Part shown: piece after piece, positions 1 through 5,508 of the stretch | Numbering within the stretch: the first letter of the stretch is position 1 | How the letters are laid out: each line of letters starts with the position of its first letter | NCBI GenBank assembly: GCA_003663295.1 | Contig: QMZS01000024.1 | Coordinates: forward strand, 1 to 10,722 | Direction of reading: 5' to 3' | Source of the DNA: Candidatus Aenigmatarchaeota archaeon | GTDB lineage: Archaea > Aenigmatarchaeota > Aenigmatarchaeia > QMZS01 | DNA: 10,722 nucleotides | Translations under genes and position numbers: made by a program | The notes under the pieces: generated by a model | What the model was told of the DNA's origin: nothing | Database searches by the model: none | Seen by the model: the letters and a program-made list of their open reading frames with translations, nothing else

Positions 1-396
1 AAGATTCATGATTATATTGGCGGGCAGGTCTTTTATATTAAAAGGGTATAAAAAATGGAAGCAGTTCGCAAGTTTTAAATTTTCATGCTTTATCTCACCC
101 ATGAAATCCCAAAGAAACTCTTTTTTTGGAAGAACAACATCCGCATCCAGAAATAAAAGATATTTCCCATGCGATTTTTTTGCGCCTTCATTTCTGCCAT
201 TGCCTGGTCCATGTTGCCCAATGTTTAGTATTTTTAGGTTGTATTTTTTTGCAATTTTCACCGTATTGTCTTTAGACGCAGAATCCGCAATAATCACTTC
301 ATAATCGTTATAGGTTTGTTTTTTAAGTGAATCAAGCAATTTTGGAAGATACCTTTCTTCATTAAGTGTTGGAATCACAATCGAAAGTTCAACCAT
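1..396 (-). CDS. Family 2 glycosyltransferase, N-terminal part (3' end beyond the left edge)
   Basis: Reading the minus strand from the ATG at 396 gives 132 uninterrupted codons to the window edge. The N-terminus begins MVELSIVIPTLNEERYLPKL, the usual opening of GT-A fold family 2 glycosyltransferases. Next come a Rossmann-like segment with IADSASKDNT (about residues 36-45), the GRNEGAKKS helix (about 67-75) and LFLDADVV (about 81-88). The D84-x-D86 pair is the expected metal- and nucleotide-sugar-binding DxD. Such enzymes work at the cytoplasmic face of the membrane and move a sugar from a nucleotide-sugar or lipid-linked donor. The acceptor and the C-terminus cannot be seen, so the substrate is open. 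The gene is divergent from glyS with about 46 bp between the starts. Family assignment is firm, specific role unknown. Confidence 0.9.
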   Translation of the reverse strand, partial: MVELSIVIPTLNEERYLPKLLDSLKKQTYNDYEVIIADSASKDNTVKIAKKYNLKILNIGQHGPGNGRNEGAKKSHGKYLLFLDADVVLPKKEFLWDFMGEIKHENLKLANCFHFLYPFNIKDLPANIIMNL

Positions 397-442
397 AATA
401 TTATTAAATTTTATGTTATTTTACAAATAAAGGTCTATTAGG
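397..442. promoter_or_regulatory. Divergent promoter region between the glycosyltransferase and glyS
   Basis: This 46-bp AT-rich gap must hold the start signals for both divergent genes. TTTTATGTTATTTT at about 406-419 could be the TATA element for glyS if it starts at the GTG at 443, about 27-30 nt downstream. No strong Shine-Dalgarno is visible for either gene. The exact elements are uncertain. Confidence 0.35.
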
Positions 443-1978
443 GTGTCTATTGTTAATATCATAAAACTTTCTGATTTAATTATGGGTCTTGATGAAACTT
501 TGGCGAAGAGGGGATTTTTATTCAGAAGTTCTGAGATTTACGGAGGGGTCTCAGGTTTCTATGATTACGGTCATCTCGGAACTTTGATGAAAAGGAAATT
601 TGAGAATTTATGGAGATATTATTTTTTAGGTTTAGGGGAGAATTTTTATGAGATTGAGACAACAGACATAATGCCGGAAAATGTTTTTGTTGCTTCTGGG
701 CACCTAGAGAATTTTGTTGATTCCCTCACAGGATGCAAAAAATGCAAATCCGATTTCAGGGCAGACCATCTGGTTGAAGATAAAACCGGCGAGACTGCGG
801 AGCATTTTGACAATAAACAACTTACAGAAAAAATAAAAGAGCTGGGAATAACCTGTCCTAATTGCGGTGGAGAACTTGATGAAGTTGATTTTCTTAATCT
901 TATGTTTCCTTTGAAAATAGGTTCAAAAGACAAGGGAGCTCTCAGACCAGAAACCGCGCAGGGTTGTTATGTTGCGTTCAAAAGAATGTTTTCCGCAACA
1001 AGGGAGAAACTGCCTTTAGGTCTTGCAATAATTGGCAAGGCATTCAGGAATGAAATTTCGCCAAGACAGGGAACTTTTAGATTGAGGGAGTTTACCCAAT
1101 CAGAACTTCAGATTTTCTTTGATTCAGACAAGATAAATGAATGCGAAAATTTTGATGAGGTAAAGGATTACAAATTGAGACTTAATTTTACTGGTAAAAA
1201 AGATATAGATGAAATAAGTTGCGGCGATTTGTTGGATAAACTTCCAAAAATGTATTTGTACTATCTCGCAAAAGTCCAGCAGTTTTATTTGGATGTTCTT
1301 TGCGTCCCTTCAGAGAAATTCAGATTAAAAGAACTGAATGAAAAAGAAAAAGCGTTTTACAATAAATATCATTTTGATGTTGAGGTTTTTTCAGAAAAGT
1401 TTAATAGTTTCAAGGAGATGGGCGGGGTTCATTACAGGACAGACCATGATTTGTCAGGTCACGAAAAAGTTTCCGGTGAGAATCTTCATGTTACAATCGA
1501 AGGAAAGAAATTTATCCCTCACGTTCTTGAATTATCTTTCGGTGTTGACAGGAATGTTTATTCATTGCTTGAAATTTCTTACAAAGATAATGTTTTAAAT
1601 TTGGATCCAAAAGTTTCTCCTTTCACTTTAGGAATTTTCCCTCTTGTTAAAAAAGATGGTCTTGGGGAAAAAGGTTTTGAATTGTACAAAAACCTGAAAA
1701 AGGACTTTGACTGCTTTTTCGATAATTCTGGGAGTGTTGGGAAAAGATATGCGAGGGCAGATGAAGCTGGAATTCCTTATGGAATCACTTTGGATTATGA
1801 TTCAATGAAGGACGAGACAGTTACAATAAGGGACAGAGATTCCACAGAGCAGGTCAGAGTTAAAATAGAGGATTTGGCGTTAATTATAGGAAAACTCATG
1901 AATGAAGAGCTTAAATTTAGGGAAATTGGTGAATTGGTCAAAACAAGAAAGAAAGAGGAAGGTTATAGGACAAATTGA
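443..1978 (+). CDS. glyS: Glycyl-tRNA synthetase (archaeal/eukaryal homodimeric type)
   Basis: Class II aminoacyl-tRNA synthetase that charges tRNA-Gly with glycine in the cytosol. Near the N-terminus it has AKRGFLFRSSEIYGGVSGFY (about residues 21-40), the family hallmark. A zinc-ribbon-like insertion follows, with C98-x2-C101 and C138-x2-C141. Motif 2 is FRNEISPRQGTFRLREF (201-217) and motif 3 is LELSFGVDR (362-370). The C-terminal anticodon-binding domain spans about 390-485 (GSVGKRYARADEAGIPYGIT). At 511 aa it is somewhat shorter than usual archaeal versions but has every domain. The start is uncertain: GTG 443 adds 13 residues before the ATG at 482 (MGLDETLAKRGF), and the latter also fits family N-termini. 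Sec61-beta follows after 26 nt, so the two may be co-transcribed. Confidence 0.96.
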   Translation: MSIVNIIKLSDLIMGLDETLAKRGFLFRSSEIYGGVSGFYDYGHLGTLMKRKFENLWRYYFLGLGENFYEIETTDIMPENVFVASGHLENFVDSLTGCKKCKSDFRADHLVEDKTGETAEHFDNKQLTEKIKELGITCPNCGGELDEVDFLNLMFPLKIGSKDKGALRPETAQGCYVAFKRMFSATREKLPLGLAIIGKAFRNEISPRQGTFRLREFTQSELQIFFDSDKINECENFDEVKDYKLRLNFTGKKDIDEISCGDLLDKLPKMYLYYLAKVQQFYLDVLCVPSEKFRLKELNEKEKAFYNKYHFDVEVFSEKFNSFKEMGGVHYRTDHDLSGHEKVSGENLHVTIEGKKFIPHVLELSFGVDRNVYSLLEISYKDNVLNLDPKVSPFTLGIFPLVKKDGLGEKGFELYKNLKKDFDCFFDNSGSVGKRYARADEAGIPYGITLDYDSMKDETVTIRDRDSTEQVRVKIEDLALIIGKLMNEELKFREIGELVKTRKKEEGYRTN

Positions 1979-2004
1979 CTATTTTTATAATTAATAAGAT
2001 AATT

Positions 2005-2160
2005 ATGGCAAAAGATAAGAGGAGAATGCCCCAGTCAACAGCGGGATTAATTAATTATTCTGAAGAGGTTGAGGACGGAATTAACCTGAAACCTGAGATT
2101 GTTTTGGGAATAGGCTTTGGAATCTGCATTCTTGTGCTTGTTTTGAGGTTTGTGGTTTAG
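2005..2160 (+). CDS. Preprotein translocase Sec61-beta subunit (archaeal SecG)
   Basis: A 51-residue tail-anchored subunit of the SecYE-beta protein-conducting channel. From the ATG at 2005 the protein starts MAKDKRRMPQSTAGLINYSE, the typical basic, Gly-containing cytosolic N-terminus. It then has the conserved acidic-to-hydrophobic transition (LKPEIVLG, about residues 30-37) and one C-terminal membrane helix (about 33-50) ending in RFVV. An in-frame ATG at 1975 overlaps the glyS stop and would add ten residues (MTIFIINKII) foreign to the family, so 2005 is preferred. The stop codon shares bases with the convergent cbf5 stop (TTTAG at 2156-2160). Length and sequence both match the family. Confidence 0.92.
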   Translation: MAKDKRRMPQSTAGLINYSEEVEDGINLKPEIVLGIGFGICILVLVLRFVV

Positions 2161-2927
2161 ACATTTAAAAGTCTGTTAATTTTAATTCTCTCTTCTTCAA
2201 CAGTACCAATCGCTCTTAATTTATCCTCAATAAATATTGCAACTCTTTCCCCCTGAACAAAATCATTTTTATCTTCTATCTGAATTGGAACTCCATTCTC
2301 AACTTTACTTCCTTCTTCTTTGGAAACAGAAATCGTTTTTATTTTTAGTCTTTCAATTATTTTTTCGTTTGGAATAATGTATTTTTCTTTTCCTTCTTTC
2401 AGGTCATCGTAGCTAACAACTTCTTCTTCCCTAAATACGCTGACTCCGATTCTTCTTAAATGTTTCATGTGAGCCCCGCACCCAAGTTCTTCCCCCATAT
2501 CGTGGAAGAGTTTTCTTATGTAAGTGCCGTGTTCGCAGTCAATCAAAAGAGTAATATCATTTCCTTCAACTTTTTGAATCTCAAACCTGTGGATTTTTCT
2601 TTTTCTCTCAACTCTTTTTACTCTTGATTTTACGGGAGGTAATTGGGTGATTACTCCGGTGTATTTTTTTACGCATTCTTCCAGTTTTTTAAGGGGAACT
2701 TCATTGTGGAGATGCATAACCCCAACATAAATTTTGTCAAGTTTCTCAAAGAGAGGCGCAAGTTTTCTTGTCTCCCCGAGAAGAATTAATAAAACTCCTG
2801 TAACTTTGGGGTCTAAGGTTCCTGTATGTCCGGCTTTCTTAATCCCAAAAATTCTCCCAACCCCTTCAACGCAATCAAAGCTAGTAGGTCCCGAAGGTTT
2901 GTCCAAAATAATAAGTCCTGAAGTCAT
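2157..2927 (-). CDS. cbf5: tRNA/rRNA pseudouridine synthase Cbf5 (TruB/dyskerin family)
   Basis: Catalytic subunit of archaeal H/ACA RNPs, converting uridine to pseudouridine in rRNA; archaeal Cbf5 can also make Psi55 in tRNA without a guide. The protein opens LIILDKPSGPTS (about residues 5-16). HTGTLDPKVTGVL (34-46) contains the catalytic Asp39. QLPPVKSRVKR (about 94-104) and CEHGTYIRKLFHDMGEELGCGAHM (about 131-154) are characteristic Cbf5 motifs. A short PUA domain closes it (about 200-250). At 256 aa it is well below the roughly 330 aa of well-studied archaeal Cbf5 and lacks the N-terminal 30-40 residues that wrap the PUA domain. It is last in the minus-strand operon, 2 nt after the upstream gene, and its stop overlaps that of Sec61-beta. 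Confidence 0.93.
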   Translation of the reverse strand: MTSGLIILDKPSGPTSFDCVEGVGRIFGIKKAGHTGTLDPKVTGVLLILLGETRKLAPLFEKLDKIYVGVMHLHNEVPLKKLEECVKKYTGVITQLPPVKSRVKRVERKRKIHRFEIQKVEGNDITLLIDCEHGTYIRKLFHDMGEELGCGAHMKHLRRIGVSVFREEEVVSYDDLKEGKEKYIIPNEKIIERLKIKTISVSKEEGSKVENGVPIQIEDKNDFVQGERVAIFIEDKLRAIGTVEEERIKINRLLNV

Positions 2928-2929
2928 AT

Positions 2930-3457
2930 TTAGTTTTTCACACCAAGAATTTTGCTAAATTCTATTTTCAGTTCTTTTTTTGTGTTTTCTATATCTTTTT
3001 CAATTTCTTTTATATTCTTTTTTATCTTTTTTTCTATCCTTTTTTCAATTTCCATCAATCTTTTAGTATTTGTTCCTGATCTTTTAAGGTAATCTATTTT
3101 GTGGATTATTCCAAGTTCGTGTAAAGGGATATTTATTTTAGTCAATAATGAACATTGATAATTATTAAAATAAATCTGATTTTTAAGATGAAATACACTT
3201 AGTTCATGGATTAATTTACTCATTTTAATTAATTTTTCATATTGTTCTTGGCGTTCTAATTCGAATGGAAGTTTATAATCACCAAGGCAAATTTCAATTT
3301 CAACTATTTTTGAATAGAGTTCTGCAATGATTTTCGCCCTTTTTTCGTGTAATTTAGAATATATTATTTTGTCTCGATTCAGATTCTTGTTTAGTAAATA
3401 AGTTGTAATTGTAGCAACTCCTGAAGAAATGAGTATTATAGTAATATGTTCAATCAT
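2930..3457 (-). CDS. Hypothetical protein: one N-terminal membrane helix plus coiled coil
   Basis: A 175-residue protein of unknown function. Residues about 4-22 (HITIILISSGVATITTYLL) form one membrane helix, followed by KNLNRDKIIYSKLHEKRAKIIAELYSKI. That KLHEKRA..IAELY pattern recalls small membrane-anchored helical proteins scattered through bacterial and archaeal genomes, but I know no function for them. Residues 130-175 are a strongly charged Lys/Glu/Ile coiled coil. It sits 7 nt after endA and 2 nt before cbf5, so it is transcribed with them. Its Asn/Lys/Ile-rich, AT-rich coding differs from its neighbours and suggests a later insertion into an RNA-processing operon. Confidence refers to its being a real gene. 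Confidence 0.75.
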   Translation of the reverse strand: MIEHITIILISSGVATITTYLLNKNLNRDKIIYSKLHEKRAKIIAELYSKIVEIEICLGDYKLPFELERQEQYEKLIKMSKLIHELSVFHLKNQIYFNNYQCSLLTKINIPLHELGIIHKIDYLKRSGTNTKRLMEIEKRIEKKIKKNIKEIEKDIENTKKELKIEFSKILGVKN

Positions 3458-3464
3458 ATTTCTA

Positions 3465-4355
3465 TTAAGGAGTTTTTCGAATAATCTCGTAGTAAGTCAC
3501 ATCCCCTTCATCATCAACAACAGCCCAAAGCATCTTTGCCCTGATATTGTGAGCTAGTCTTACCGCTCTGGATAATTCCGGGAAAGAACATGCATAATTT
3601 TCAGGGATTGCATGAACAATCCATTTTGTGTGTTCTCTCACTGATTTTGGACCTCTCTTTAATTTCACTCCTCTTGCGTAAACTCTGAAGTGAGTGCCAA
3701 ACTTAAACCCGGTTCTTACAAGAAGACCCCGACCTCTGAGTTCTTCATATACAGTGAATTTCCAGATAAATTCTTTATCCTGCCGGCAGGCATATTCGTA
3801 GAATTCTTCAACATTTAATTCTTTTTCATCTTCATAGATTTTCAGTTTATTTCTTTTTGCAAGCACAAGAGCTTCTTCAAGGGAGAGTTCATTTTTATCA
3901 TCTTTGATTTTTCCGAAACACCCATAATCGTAAATTTCTTCTCCATCGGTTTTGTCAAATAGGTAAACTTTGTTTTCAAGAAGAGTTCCTTTATAGGTTT
4001 TCTTTGGTTCTCTTTTAAATTTATTATTCCCGGATTCTTCTGAAGGAGTTTCCTGATTTTCATGGAAAATTTCCTCGCAACTCAAAGGTTTAATTTCTTC
4101 AATTTCTTCTGTTTTTTTGGATTTCTTTTTTGCTTTATCGGTTTTGGGTTCATTTGTTTTCTTTGACATTTTTTTTTCTTTGGAAACTTTTTTAGTTTTG
4201 GCTGAGGATTCTTTTTTGGCTTTGACCGCAGTTTTTTTGGTTGCTTTCTTTTTTGTTTCTCTAATCTCAGTACTATCATTAAGGAATTCTTTTTCTTCAA
4301 TTACTTTAGTCTTCTTTTTTTTAACTGTCTTTTTCACTTCCGCCTTTTTTTTCAT
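3465..4355 (-). CDS. endA: tRNA-splicing endonuclease EndA with a lysine-rich N-terminal extension
   Basis: Cuts introns from pre-tRNA at bulge-helix-bulge (BHB) motifs. The C-terminal half (about residues 117-296) is a single EndA unit: an N-terminal subdomain (TYKGTLLENKVYLF onward) and a catalytic domain with FGTHFRVYARG (Y226), REHTKWIVH (H242) and IRAKMLWAVVDDEGDVTYYE (K274). These match the Tyr/His/Lys triad. One unit per chain suggests the homotetrameric alpha4 type or one subunit of a heteromer. The Tyr-His spacing of 16 residues is longer than the 10 I recall for M. jannaschii (Y115/H125). Residues 1-115 are a low-complexity Lys/Glu/Ala/Thr tail, unusual for the family. The start is supported by an ATGA overlap with the upstream gene. 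A tRNA gene with three likely introns lies about 580 bp upstream. Confidence 0.95.
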   Translation of the reverse strand: MKKKAEVKKTVKKKKTKVIEEKEFLNDSTEIRETKKKATKKTAVKAKKESSAKTKKVSKEKKMSKKTNEPKTDKAKKKSKKTEEIEEIKPLSCEEIFHENQETPSEESGNNKFKREPKKTYKGTLLENKVYLFDKTDGEEIYDYGCFGKIKDDKNELSLEEALVLAKRNKLKIYEDEKELNVEEFYEYACRQDKEFIWKFTVYEELRGRGLLVRTGFKFGTHFRVYARGVKLKRGPKSVREHTKWIVHAIPENYACSFPELSRAVRLAHNIRAKMLWAVVDDEGDVTYYEIIRKTP

Positions 4356-4876
4356 AAGCCCACACCTTTAAGAGTGTTGTTTATTTTACACTCTTTGCAA
4401 AAATCCATCTCCTCAAAATCAATATCCTTTGCAGAACTAATTTTGTGCATTAAACATCTTGGGTGCTGGCAGTCTTCAAGTCCTTTTATCCGTCCTGTGG
4501 AATAAATCACTTCTTTTACCAGACGCTCAATCAATAAATTAAAATTTGGTTTTTCCTGATAATATTCCGGTTTAATTCTGTAGGTTGAAATTAAAGCAGG
4601 TCCATCATATTCCACTGTTGAAAAAGTATAACTTAAGTTGTCTGTATATAAATCCGCATCTGTAATTGCAATAATGGTCCCTTTCAGATTCCGGAGTGTG
4701 TCTGTAATTACATCAGCGTTATATTGTTTTCGGTACACATTTAGCGAGGTTTTTGGAAGTTCGGTTTTAGCGTAAACTCTCACAAGAAAATTCCTTTCTT
4801 TTAGTTTTAGTTTTAGCGCTTCAATTATTTCTTCATTAATATTCCCCATAGGGACAATATCCAGTTCTATCCTCAT
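4352..4876 (-). CDS. Archaemetzincin homologue with the protease active site replaced (pseudo-protease)
   Basis: This 174-residue protein follows the archaemetzincin (AmzA) layout throughout: N-terminal beta-alpha (LDIVPMGNINEEIIEALKLK), QYNADVITDTL (51-61), ITDADLY (71-77), STVEYDGPALISTYRIKPEYY (86-106), then the helix VKEVIYSTGRIKGLEDC (120-136). Active family members have HExxHxxGxxHC in that helix. Here the three histidines are Y125, R129 and D135 and the catalytic Glu is S126, while the Gly (G132) and first Cys remain. The structural zinc cysteines are all kept: C136-x4-C141-x-M143 and C160-x2-C163. A metal-dependent peptidase activity is therefore not expected. The fold and one zinc site probably are retained. 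It overlaps endA by 4 bp (ATGA), so the two are translationally coupled. Its new role is unknown; linkage hints at RNA processing. Confidence 0.88.
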   Translation of the reverse strand: MRIELDIVPMGNINEEIIEALKLKLKERNFLVRVYAKTELPKTSLNVYRKQYNADVITDTLRNLKGTIIAITDADLYTDNLSYTFSTVEYDGPALISTYRIKPEYYQEKPNFNLLIERLVKEVIYSTGRIKGLEDCQHPRCLMHKISSAKDIDFEEMDFCKECKINNTLKGVGL

Positions 4877-4905
4877 AAATTTATAGAATATTTAAATAAT
4901 TAGGT
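4877..4905 (-). promoter_or_regulatory. Probable promoter of the archaemetzincin-like/endA/cbf5 operon
   Basis: The minus strand just upstream of the ATG at 4876 is almost pure A/T and contains TATTTAAATA (about 4889-4898) and TAATTA (about 4897-4902). TTTAAATA is a common archaeal TATA form. The centre lies about 18-24 nt before the start codon, consistent with a leaderless or very short leader. No Shine-Dalgarno is visible. The element is a weak call because the region is AT-rich throughout. Confidence 0.45.
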
Positions 4906-4925
4906 GCTTTTAGGTATATTTTTTG

Positions 4926-4930
4926 AAAAA
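4926..4930 (-). terminator. T5 run after the tRNA-Leu 3' end
   Basis: Immediately after the discriminator base (A at 4932) the minus strand reads C then five T. Archaeal RNA polymerase commonly stops at such T-runs after tRNA genes. It also shows that the 3' CCA is not encoded. Confidence 0.5.
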
Positions 4931-4945
4931 GTGCAGGAGGACGGA

Positions 4946-5051
4946 ATTTCGCTGATATGTAATTTTAGTTTCTTTTGCTTAAGTTGTTTCTTTTTTAAAG
5001 ACATTCGTCCTTTGGACGATACATCGTTGCTTCGCAACGAATGAAACCTTA
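4946..5051 (-). other. tRNA-Leu intron 3, T loop site 59/60 (106 nt)
   Basis: The 5' T-stem half GACGG with TTCGAA (5062-5052) and the 3' half T-CCGTC (4945-4940) are separated by 106 nt. The junction shows a good BHB exon side: outer helix GACGG/CCGTC, central 4-bp helix TTCG/CGAA, 5' bulge AAT cut after AA, 3' bulge ATT cut after AT. Inside are two perfect hairpins, TCGTTGC-GAA-GCAACGA and CGTCC-AAA-GGACG, and a longer-range CATTCG/CGAATG pairing. The inner helix next to the bulges is weak. No C/D box signature (RUGAUGA) was seen. Confidence 0.88.
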
Positions 5052-5083
5052 TTCGAACCGTCGAACTCACTAAGAGACTGGAT

Positions 5084-5135
5084 ATCTCGAGAACCTTAAT
5101 GTTTTTTGGGGTTGAGACCTTTTTTAAAGGGTTCA
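5084..5135 (-). other. tRNA-Leu intron 2, canonical site 37/38 (52 nt)
   Basis: This lies directly 3' of G37 next to anticodon CAA. The BHB motif is visible: outer helix CTGGA/TCCAG, 5' bulge AGT cut after AG, 3' bulge ATA cut after AT, and inner helix GAACC/GGTTC. The central helix is slightly relaxed (CTC/GAG plus an A-C mismatch and one extra T). An internal hairpin CCTTT-AAA-AAAGG sits inside. Removal gives the 7-nt loop CTCAAGA. Confidence 0.88.
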
Positions 5136-5152
5136 CTTGAGTCCAGCGCCTT

Positions 5153-5185
5153 TTTCTGTAACAAAGTCGAACTGACTTTTATCTG
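5153..5185 (-). other. tRNA-Leu intron 1, D loop (about 33 nt)
   Basis: Without this segment the D arm reads GCCAAGTCTGGT then AAGGC, as in normal tRNA-Leu. The insert has an AAAGTC/GACTTT hairpin (6 bp, loop AGTTC). A BHB-like arrangement is possible with TCTG (5191-5188) pairing to CAGA (5158-5155), a 5' bulge GTC and a 3' bulge AAA. That places the cuts between 5186/5185 and 5153/5152. The run of five A makes the 3' boundary uncertain by 1-2 nt, and the 5' boundary could shift with it. The position is non-canonical. Confidence 0.75.
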
Positions 5186-5275
5186 ACCAGACTTGGCTAC
5201 TCCTGCATAATATTGTTACTATTTTTTATTTGCCTTTAATTTGATATCCAATAAATCCAGTCATATTTAGTATTT

Positions 5276-5301
5276 AAAAAAAAGAAGTAAAAATTAAAAA
5301 A
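5276..5301 (-). terminator. T-rich terminator after the histone-fold gene
   Basis: Past the stop at 5307 the minus strand has T-runs of 6 (5296-5301), 5 (5289-5293) and 8 (5276-5283). This matches hairpin-independent archaeal termination. It also separates this gene from the tRNA about 70 nt further on. Confidence 0.55.
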
Positions 5302-5306
5302 TTGAA

Positions 5307-5483
5307 TTACAGGTCGTAACTTCTCAATGTTTTTCTTCCGTTGGCTTTTGATCGATTTACTGCTTTTGTGATTGCTTCTTCGACCATTTTTGAAAGACCT
5401 TCTGAGAAATCGCTTCCTACGTTTACATCAGACTGTTTTGCGAATTCTTTTACTTTTGATTGAACTACTAACATTTCACTCAT
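5307..5483 (-). CDS. Small histone-fold protein (DUF1931/archaeal histone-like)
   Basis: A 58-residue protein. MLVVQSKVKEFAKQSDVNVG would form alpha1 and loop 1, SDFSEGLSKMVEEAITKAVNRSKANG the long central alpha2, and RKTLRSYDL loop 2 with the start of alpha3. The RKT(V/L)...DL ending is typical of archaeal histones and of the DUF1931 histone-like family. It ends right after that motif, so alpha3 is minimal and it is shorter than standard 65-70 residue histones. It probably binds or organises DNA as a dimer, but DNA-binding residues cannot be judged by eye. The longer frame from 5513 is rejected because its first codons are the TATA box. ATG 5474 is an alternative start. It is a single-gene unit with its own promoter and terminator. 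Confidence 0.85.
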   Translation of the reverse strand: MSEMLVVQSKVKEFAKQSDVNVGSDFSEGLSKMVEEAITKAVNRSKANGRKTLRSYDL

Positions 5484-5500
5484 AATAATACCTGTATTGG

Positions 5501-5508
5501 TATATATA
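5501..5508 (-). promoter_or_regulatory. TATA box of the histone-fold gene
   Basis: A perfect TATATATA stands on the minus strand with its centre about 21 nt before the ATG at 5483 and about 30 nt before the ATG at 5474. An A-rich stretch just upstream could be the BRE. The spacing implies a leaderless or nearly leaderless mRNA. Confidence 0.7.

Larger units (their letters stand above)
4932..5206 (-). tRNA. tRNA-Leu(CAA) interrupted by three introns
   Basis: Removing three insertions leaves an 84-nt class II tRNA with every stem paired. The acceptor stem is GCAGGAG (5206-5200) with CTCCTGC (4939-4933), then A73 at 4932. Positions 8-9 are TA. The D stem is GCC (5197-5195) with GGC (5150-5148), and the D loop keeps A14 and GG. 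The anticodon stem is CTGGA (5146-5142) with TCCAG (5082-5078), around loop CTCAAGA and anticodon CAA (5139-5137). The long variable arm (5077-5063) has a CTC/GAG stem. The T stem is GACGG (5062-5058) with CCGTC (4944-4940), and the loop becomes TTCGAAT. The variable arm, A73 and D-arm sequence fit leucine; it decodes UUG. CCA is not encoded. Splicing would depend on EndA, encoded just downstream on the same strand. A protein frame across 4900-5136 is incidental. Confidence 0.93.

Noticed and set aside
8..304. A 98-codon plus-strand frame at the left edge
   Set aside because: It is the shadow of the glycosyltransferase on the minus strand, which has clear family motifs.
5004..5041. Two adjacent perfect hairpins, first taken as a terminator or a repeat element
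   Set aside because: They lie inside T-loop intron 3 of the tRNA-Leu and form its folded core. There is no repeated spacer pattern, so it is not CRISPR.
4900..5136. A 78-codon open frame on the minus strand
   Set aside because: It runs across the tRNA-Leu exons and introns 2 and 3. The RNA structure explains the sequence and the peptide looks like no protein.
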